Shown here piece by piece: positions 59,247 to 64,000 of a DNA stretch of 64,000 nucleotides (position 1 is the stretch's first letter; each line of letters opens with the position of its first letter). The notes under the pieces are model-generated. The model saw only the letters and a list, made by a program, of their open reading frames with translations. It was not told the DNA's origin and did not search any database. The stretch spans positions 2,658,001-2,722,000 of the forward strand of contig NZ_CP020612.1 in the NCBI RefSeq assembly GCF_002105555.1, written 5' to 3'. The position numbers were made by a program, and so were the translations under genes. Origin of the DNA: Paracoccus contaminans. GTDB lineage: Bacteria; Pseudomonadota; Alphaproteobacteria; Rhodobacterales; Rhodobacteraceae.

Positions 59247-59605
59247 ACGCTGCTGCCCTCCTTGATCCCGGTGTTGTTGAACGGATCGCAGGCAACGGCT
59301 CCACCCGCGCAGTCGCTGGCATCGCCGCCGCAGCAGTTCTCCGTGAGATAGGCCATCAGCCCGTTCATCGCCGCAAAGTTGGCCGTGTAGATCAAGGATC
59401 GCCCCTCACGGCGGAACGTTACCAGGCCGGCATGCTTCAGCTGGCTCAGGTGAAACGAGAGGGTGGCCGAGGGCAGGCCGAGCTTCTCGCCGATTTGCCC
59501 GACCGCGCGTCCTTCGCTGCCCGCCTGCACCAGCAGCCGAAAGATGTCGAGACGGGTCTCCTGCGCGAGCGCGGCCAAGGCCGCGATGGTGCCTTCTCTT
59601 TCCAT
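59243..59605 (-). CDS. arsR: ArsR repressor with C-terminal arsenite site
   Basis: 120 aa winged-helix repressor. AALAQETRLDIFRLLVQAGS and LGLPSATLSFHLSQLKHAGL hold the DNA-binding helices. It lacks the CVC site in the third helix of classical ArsR. Instead it has Cys91, Cys92, Cys99 and Cys106 at the C-terminus (NCCGGDASDCAGGAVACDP), as in the Acidithiobacillus-type ArsR. As(III) binding there should release the operator. First gene of the operon. Confidence 0.93.
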   Translation of the reverse strand: MEREGTIAALAALAQETRLDIFRLLVQAGSEGRAVGQIGEKLGLPSATLSFHLSQLKHAGLVTFRREGRSLIYTANFAAMNGLMAYLTENCCGGDASDCAGGAVACDPFNNTGIKEGSSV

Positions 59606-59611
59606 ATCTCC

Positions 59612-59639
59612 AGAATAGTGGAAATGTCCCTGGTGTCAA
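59612..59639 (-). promoter_or_regulatory. ars operon promoter, possibly leaderless
   Basis: On the minus strand TTGACA (59639-59634) and TATTCT (59617-59612) are separated by 16 bases. The expected transcription start is at or next to the A of the arsR ATG (59605). TTTCC and GGAAA around the -10 and start (about 59625-59599) form a dyad that could be the ArsR operator. Confidence 0.65.
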
Positions 59640-59714
59640 TGCCAGGATGGCCTGCCGATCTGCTCCAGCGGTGGCTGTGAAAATGCGCTGGAACTGCATC
59701 TGGCACCATTCACC

Positions 59715-59889
59715 TCCTCCGCGGCCGGATTCGCCGGCGCCAATGCCATTCGGCCGATCGGCGACCGAGACCGTCCTGGCTCTCGACGTCGATGATCGAG
59801 ACGCTGCTATCGACGATGTTCGTCGCGAACCTGAAATTTCCTTCGGCCGATAGCGACGCGGTCTGGGTGCCGCCGGTCGTGATCGTCAT
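59715..59889 (-). pseudogene. decayed fragment of a YncE-like beta-propeller gene
   Basis: Read leftward, the frame gives TITTGG, then FATNIVDSSVSIIDVESQD. The intact gene at the right end has TLTTGG and [19 protein letters not shown]. After SQD the frame is broken, but one frame over reads VADRPNGI, against VGDRPNGI in the intact protein. There is also a one-codon gap. No start or upstream propeller blades were found, so this is a truncated, frameshifted relic of the 3' end. It occupies much of the 363-base arsR-usp gap. Confidence 0.8.
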
Positions 59890-59968
59890 CAGAGCACGTC
59901 TCCTTGCCGTCCCCCAGTCCGTCTCGCGAGATGACGCCGTGGCGGTGGCTCGGGTGAAGGCGCTGCCA

Positions 59969-60820
59969 TCATCGTACCAGCAGCACCGGCACCTGCGCCT
60001 TCTGCAGCATCGCCGTAGTGGTGGAACCAACCATCAGGCTGCGGATGCGGGAATGACCATAGGCCCCCATGACGAGGACGTCGGCGCCGCTGTCCTTCAG
60101 ATGCGCCAGGATAGCCTCCTCGGGCGTGCCGTGCAGAAGCCGCGTCGTGGCGGGGATGCCGGCCCGTGCCAGCACGACCTGCGCTTCATCGAGCGCCGTT
60201 CGGGCATCCGCGCTGTCGCCCACACGGACGATCTCGATCTTGAGGCCGCGATAGGCGGGCAGCTGCGCCACGCGTTCCAGCGCCCGCCGCGCCGATGGAC
60301 TGCCGTCATAGGCCAGGATCGCGCGACGCAGGTGTTCGCGCGTCTGTCGGGGCGCCATCAACACCGGAAGCTTCGACGCCCGCACGATGCGTTCGAAGTT
60401 CGATCCCAGATGCCCCGGCGCGCGGTCGGCGCTTTCTCCGCGCTTGCCGACGACAATCAGGCCCGACCCGGCCTCCTGCGCGGCCAGGCTCTCCAGCAGG
60501 TCGCCCTGCCGCAACTGTGCCGTCACGCGCGTCACCCCGGCGGCTTTCAGAATCTCGGTGGCGTCGTCCAGAACCGCGCGGCCCTGCGCCAGTGCGAGCT
60601 TTGCACGTTGTTCGTCCAGCGCCGACAGTTCGCCCAGCAGGGCTGAGCGCGCGCCCAGCCCGATCTCGCCCGACAGGTCGGACTTCGGCGGCCCCTTGGG
60701 CGGCAGCACATGCAGCAGGTGCACGGGCGCGTCGTTGCGCGTCGCGGCCCAGGCAGCGAGGTCCAGAACCGGGCGCAAGAAGTCCGACCCGTCGATCAGG
60801 GCGATGATGGTGTTGGTCAT
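59969..60820 (-). CDS. tandem universal stress protein (UspA family)
   Basis: 283 aa with two Usp domains. The first has TIIALIDGSDFLRPVLDLAA and GLIVVGKRGESADRAPGHLG. The second has RRAILAYDGSPSARRALERV and the ATP-binding mark VMGAYGHSRIRSLMVGSTTT. Both keep glycine-rich nucleotide loops, though the first is less canonical. It follows the SulP gene by 10 bases on the same strand, so the two form an operon. Such pairs may link anion transport to stress or pH signals. Confidence 0.9.
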   Translation of the reverse strand: MTNTIIALIDGSDFLRPVLDLAAWAATRNDAPVHLLHVLPPKGPPKSDLSGEIGLGARSALLGELSALDEQRAKLALAQGRAVLDDATEILKAAGVTRVTAQLRQGDLLESLAAQEAGSGLIVVGKRGESADRAPGHLGSNFERIVRASKLPVLMAPRQTREHLRRAILAYDGSPSARRALERVAQLPAYRGLKIEIVRVGDSADARTALDEAQVVLARAGIPATTRLLHGTPEEAILAHLKDSGADVLVMGAYGHSRIRSLMVGSTTTAMLQKAQVPVLLVR

Positions 60821-60830
60821 GTCATCTTCC

Positions 60831-62321
60831 TCAATGCGCCATGAGCTTGTCGAGGGCGCCCGGCTTGTCGTGGACCGCCAGCCGGTCGACGATGGTCTCG
60901 GTCGCCTTGTTCATGCCGGCGATCTCCACTTCAGCCCCGTCGCGGCGGAACTTCAGCACCGCCATGTCCAGCGCCTGGACCGACGAAATGTCCCAGATGT
61001 GCGCGCGGCTGACGTCGATGGTGACGCGCTCGACCGCTTCGCGAAAGTCGAGGGCGGTCATGAAATCCTCGACCGAGCCATAGAAAAGCTGGCCTTCAAC
61101 GACATAGGTGCGGTGTCGGCCATCCTCGCTGAGCGTCGAGGTGACACGGAACAGCTGCGCGATCTTTGCCGCGAAGAAGATGCCCGACAGCAGCACGCCC
61201 ACCAGCACCCCGATCGCCAGGTTGTGCGTGTAAACCACAGTGACGACCGTCGCGATCATGACGACGGACGACGACAGCGGATGCGTGCGCAGGTTGCTAA
61301 TCGACGACCAGGAGAAGGTGCCGATCGACACCATGACCATGATCGCGACCAGCGCCGCCATCGGGATGATGGCGACCAGGTCGCCCAGCACCACGACCAT
61401 GAACAGCAGGATTACCCCGGCGGCAAAGCTGGACAGCCGGCCGCGTCCACCCGACTTGATGTTGATGATCGACTGCCCGATCATCGCACAGCCCACCATT
61501 CCGCCGATGAAGCCGGTGACGGTGTTGGCCACGCCTTGGCCAATGCATTCCTGGTTGCGGTCGCTGGCGGTGTCGGTCAGTTCATCCACGATGTTCTGGG
61601 TCATCAGGCTTTCCAGCAGCCCGACAATTGCCACCGCGACCGAGTAGGGCAGGATGATCGCCAGCGTCTCGAAGGTCACGGGCACGTCGGGGATCAGGAA
61701 CATCGGCAGCGTGTCAGGCAGCGCGCCCATGTCGCCGACCGTCCTTACGTCCCAGCCCATTGTCCAGGCCAGCGCGGTCAGGACCACGATGGTGACCAGC
61801 GGTGACGGGATCGCGCGGGTGAGCGTCGGGAACAGATATATGATCGCGAGCCCGGCTGCGACCAGCGCCCAGGTCAGCGGGCCGGCCCGCGTTGGGTCGA
61901 GCTCGGGCAGCTGTGCCATGAAGATCAGGATTGCGAGCGCGTTGACGAAGCCGGTCATCACCGACTTCGAGACGAATCGCATGAAACGGCCCAGCTTCAG
62001 CAGTCCCGCGCCGATCTGGATCAGCCCCGCCAGCACCGTCGCAGCTAACAGGTATTCCAGCCCGTGGTCCTTCACGAGGGTGATCATCAGCACCGCAGTC
62101 GCAGCGGTCGCGGCCGAGATCATCCCAGGCCGCCCGCCGACGATGGCGGTGATCACGGCGATGGAGAAGCTGGCGTAGAGGCCGATCTTGGGGTCCACGC
62201 CCGCGATGATGGAAAATGCGATCGCTTCGGGGATCAGCGCCAGGGCGACGACGAGGCCCGAAAGGATGTCGGCTCGGATGTTGCCAAGCCATTCGTCGCG
62301 ATAATTAGGGAAGAAAGTCAT
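60831..62321 (-). CDS. SulP-family anion transporter with STAS domain
   Basis: 496 aa from the ATG at 62321 with AGGACGG upstream; a longer in-frame start would add a polar leader. The membrane part (about 15-385) has [40 protein letters not shown] and [20 protein letters not shown]. The cytoplasmic STAS domain is at about 400-496 ([20 protein letters not shown] ... [20 protein letters not shown]). SulP proteins carry sulfate, bicarbonate or other anions. The short STAS and stress-protein partner suggest a BicA-like bicarbonate or sulfate role, unproven. Confidence 0.92.
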   Translation of the reverse strand: MTFFPNYRDEWLGNIRADILSGLVVALALIPEAIAFSIIAGVDPKIGLYASFSIAVITAIVGGRPGMISAATAATAVLMITLVKDHGLEYLLAATVLAGLIQIGAGLLKLGRFMRFVSKSVMTGFVNALAILIFMAQLPELDPTRAGPLTWALVAAGLAIIYLFPTLTRAIPSPLVTIVVLTALAWTMGWDVRTVGDMGALPDTLPMFLIPDVPVTFETLAIILPYSVAVAIVGLLESLMTQNIVDELTDTASDRNQECIGQGVANTVTGFIGGMVGCAMIGQSIINIKSGGRGRLSSFAAGVILLFMVVVLGDLVAIIPMAALVAIMVMVSIGTFSWSSISNLRTHPLSSSVVMIATVVTVVYTHNLAIGVLVGVLLSGIFFAAKIAQLFRVTSTLSEDGRHRTYVVEGQLFYGSVEDFMTALDFREAVERVTIDVSRAHIWDISSVQALDMAVLKFRRDGAEVEIAGMNKATETIVDRLAVHDKPGALDKLMAH

Positions 62322-62832
62322 GAACCGTCCTGTGGCGGCACCCGGATCGGTGCCGTCTTGTGTGTCTGGTGAAAACAGGTTGTCCGGCGGATCGGCGGCC
62401 GGAAGAGCCACCCGGAATTGCACCGGGTCCAAGCGGGTTTGTTGCCGTCTAGACCAGCGCGCCGCCGCTGCCAAGACTCGGCCGGCGGGCAGCGAGCCAA
62501 CCCGAGGCAGAGTGGCAACCTGCTGATCGGACATCCCCGCAATGCCGATAGGCTTGCTGCGTACGCCGTCACGCGGGATCGCAGGCCGCAAAAAAAGCGC
62601 TCAGCCGGGTCCGCGGCGCATGATATCGCTGATGGATCAGCGCCCCTCTCGTCTCCTCCAGGCAAGTCGGAAGGACGTCTGGAAGAAGTTAACAAACGGG
62701 CGCATCGGCCGTTAGAGGTTTGCGGGCGCCCCCGCCGCCGGAAGGCCGTCGGAGGCAAGCAAGCTCGCGAACGTCATGCCCGCGTCATCGAGCCTTACGG
62801 TCATCGTCGATCGTGAAAACGGTGGTCGAAAG
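62322..62832. other. 511-base gap without recognised gene
   Basis: This stretch lies upstream of the SulP gene and downstream of the YncE fusion terminator, so it must contain the SulP-usp promoter. Open frames on the plus strand here have arginine-rich, high-GC shadow composition and no ribosome sites. I see no repeats, RNA gene or clear -35/-10 pair. Confidence 0.5.
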
Positions 62833-62860
62833 CTGGCGCCGGAGTGAACCCCGGCGCCAG
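62833..62860 (-). terminator. terminator hairpin of the DUF305-YncE gene
   Basis: CTGGCGCCGG (62833-62842) and CCGGCGCCAG (62851-62860) are perfect ten-base arms with an eight-base loop, four bases past the stop codon. On the minus strand it is followed by a short CTTT, so the stem is strong and the T-tract weak. Confidence 0.7.
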
Positions 62861-62864
62861 AGAC

Positions 62865-64000
62865 TCAGCGGGCCGCGCCGCCGTAGACGATGCCGTTCGG
62901 GCGATCACCGACTGGTAGGGTCTTGACGACGTCCTGGCTCCCCACGTCGATGATCGACACGGTATCGTCGGCTATGTTGGTCACGAACACGAATGCCCCG
63001 TCGGTCGATACCGAGACTCCATGGGCGCCGCCGCCGGTGGTGAGGGTCTTCACGACCTGACCGGTCGCGGTGTCGATCACGGAAACGGTGTTGTTAGGCT
63101 CCGCGTCGGTGCCCTGGTTGGCCACGTAGACGTAGGCCCCATCCGGTGTCGCGACCATCTGGATCGGGTTCGGCCCGACGTCGATCCTGTTCGTCACCTC
63201 GCGGGAGGCGGTGTCGATGACGGCCACACGGTTCTCGTCCCGGAGAGAGACGTAGACCTGATCGCCAGACGGCGTGAACCCGACCTGAACGGGCGCTGCG
63301 CCCACCGGAATGCGCGCAACTTCCGTCAGATCCTGCGTGTCGATGACGGAAACCGAGCCATCCTCGACATTAGCCACATAGAGTTGGCTCTCATCGGGAC
63401 TGAGGCGAAGGCCGTGCGGATAATCCCCCGTCGCGATGCGCCCGATGACCTCGGCCTTTGCGAGGTCGACCACAGCGATCTCGTTGCCGCCGGCCAGCGA
63501 GACAAAAGCGCGCCCCTGCCGGTCAGCGACCACATGGGCCGGGTGCGAGCCTACCGTCACGGTCGCCGTGGGCGCCGAGAGGTCCCGCGGATCGAGAATG
63601 ACCAGCAGACCCTCGGCCGCGCCCTCCGCGCCGTGCCCATGGCCGTCCGAGCCGTGATCCCCCTCGGCGGCAGGATCTCCGACCGCCAGCAGCAGCTTGC
63701 CATCCGGCGTCAGATCGACGTTGTGAGGCGCGACCGGGATCGTAACCGTGACGAACGCCCCCGTGCCGAGATCGAAGGCGCTGATGGAATTGCCGCCCTC
63801 GTTGGCGGAGTAGACCGTTCCGCCGGTCTGAGCAAAGGGCGACGGCGCGTCGCCGGCCTTCGCCTCCAGCCATGCCTGCATCTCGGCGATCTCGGCTTCC
63901 TGCGCCGCGATGATCTGGTCCGCCCATGCCCTGGTCTGCGGGTCGTCCCCGTATTGCTGGACGATCCGGGCCATGTCGATCGCGCCCTGATGATGGGGGA
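62865..64000 (-). CDS. DUF305 domain fused to YncE-like beta-propeller, 5' partial
   Basis: The frame is open to the right edge. Before the ATG at 63974 it reads PHHQGAID, so the gene starts outside the window. [17 protein letters not shown] then [20 protein letters not shown] is the metal-binding core of DUF305, a periplasmic helical family linked to copper. From about 50 residues on comes a YncE-like seven-bladed propeller ([55 protein letters not shown]). A histidine-rich insert ([14 protein letters not shown]) sits in one loop. It is likely exported. The propeller may bind a partner or cofactor while DUF305 and the His loop bind metal. A degenerate copy of its 3' end lies near 59.8 kb. 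Confidence 0.85.
   Translation of the reverse strand, partial: PHHQGAIDMARIVQQYGDDPQTRAWADQIIAAQEAEIAEMQAWLEAKAGDAPSPFAQTGGTVYSANEGGNSISAFDLGTGAFVTVTIPVAPHNVDLTPDGKLLLAVGDPAAEGDHGSDGHGHGAEGAAEGLLVILDPRDLSAPTATVTVGSHPAHVVADRQGRAFVSLAGGNEIAVVDLAKAEVIGRIATGDYPHGLRLSPDESQLYVANVEDGSVSVIDTQDLTEVARIPVGAAPVQVGFTPSGDQVYVSLRDENRVAVIDTASREVTNRIDVGPNPIQMVATPDGAYVYVANQGTDAEPNNTVSVIDTATGQVVKTLTTGGGAHGVSVSTDGAFVFVTNIADDTVSIIDVGSQDVVKTLPVGDRPNGIVYGGAAR

Noticed and set aside
62418..62816. 132-codon plus-strand frame upstream of SulP
   Set aside because: No start signal, arginine-rich composition, no motif; counted as noncoding.
1..64000. CRISPR arrays, tRNA and rRNA genes
   Set aside because: No regularly spaced repeats of array type and no tRNA- or rRNA-like segments were noticed; a tRNAscan or Infernal run would settle it.

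Overview
The window is high-GC DNA from an alphaproteobacterium, most likely a member of the Rhodobacterales. The evidence is a set of families common there: DUF2924 plus a large serine recombinase, DUF6362, DUF6441, DUF3489, DUF2793, and a baseplate module of the gene-transfer-agent (GTA) type. Most of the window is one siphovirus-like prophage or integrative element, about 4.7-55.75 kb. It is flanked on the left by a probable defence locus and on the right by an arsenic-resistance island.

Left flank and integration module (1-7.2 kb). A GIY-YIG/helicase protein, cut by the left edge, converges on a GHKL ATPase with a C-terminal PD-(D/E)XK nuclease. The ATPase is read in the same direction as a small gene, DUF2924, a serine recombinase and an HTH protein, whose reading frames overlap by 4 bases. 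Control and replication (7.2-25.95 kb): a RecD2-type helicase and an HTH-S24 repressor point left. To the right run small regulators, a Sak4-like ATPase, a DUF669-like partner, a PD-(D/E)XK exonuclease, a Dda/RecD-like helicase, a VapE-type primase-helicase, a RuvC-like nuclease, DUF6362 and two DNA methyltransferases. Three clusters of short iterated motifs lie between these genes.

Packaging, head and tail (28.3-53 kb). Terminase, portal, ClpP-like protease, decoration and capsid proteins are lambda-like. They are followed by tail proteins with a programmed -1 frameshift in the tail assembly chaperone, a tape measure protein, and a GTA-like DUF2460/DUF2163/NlpC/multidomain baseplate set. The late region is interrupted by cargo. 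One cargo unit is a cohesin-acetyltransferase-like GNAT with an HNH protein. A second is a DGPF/YCII gene, an ECF42 sigma factor and a PHB-depolymerase-like hydrolase. A third is an antisense oxidoreductase. Another zinc alcohol dehydrogenase, with an FNR-like box upstream, sits before the terminase. Lysis genes (M15 peptidase and nested Rz/Rz1-like spanins) close the prophage near 55.74 kb.

Right flank (55.8-64 kb), all on the minus strand. First is an arsR-arsC-acr3-arsH-arsO operon. Next come a decayed fragment of a YncE-like beta-propeller gene, a tandem universal stress protein and a SulP transporter. Last is a DUF305-YncE fusion gene that runs off the right edge; the decayed fragment is a partial copy of it.

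No tRNA, rRNA or CRISPR array was recognised. Family names come from recognising motifs by eye; no database search was possible.
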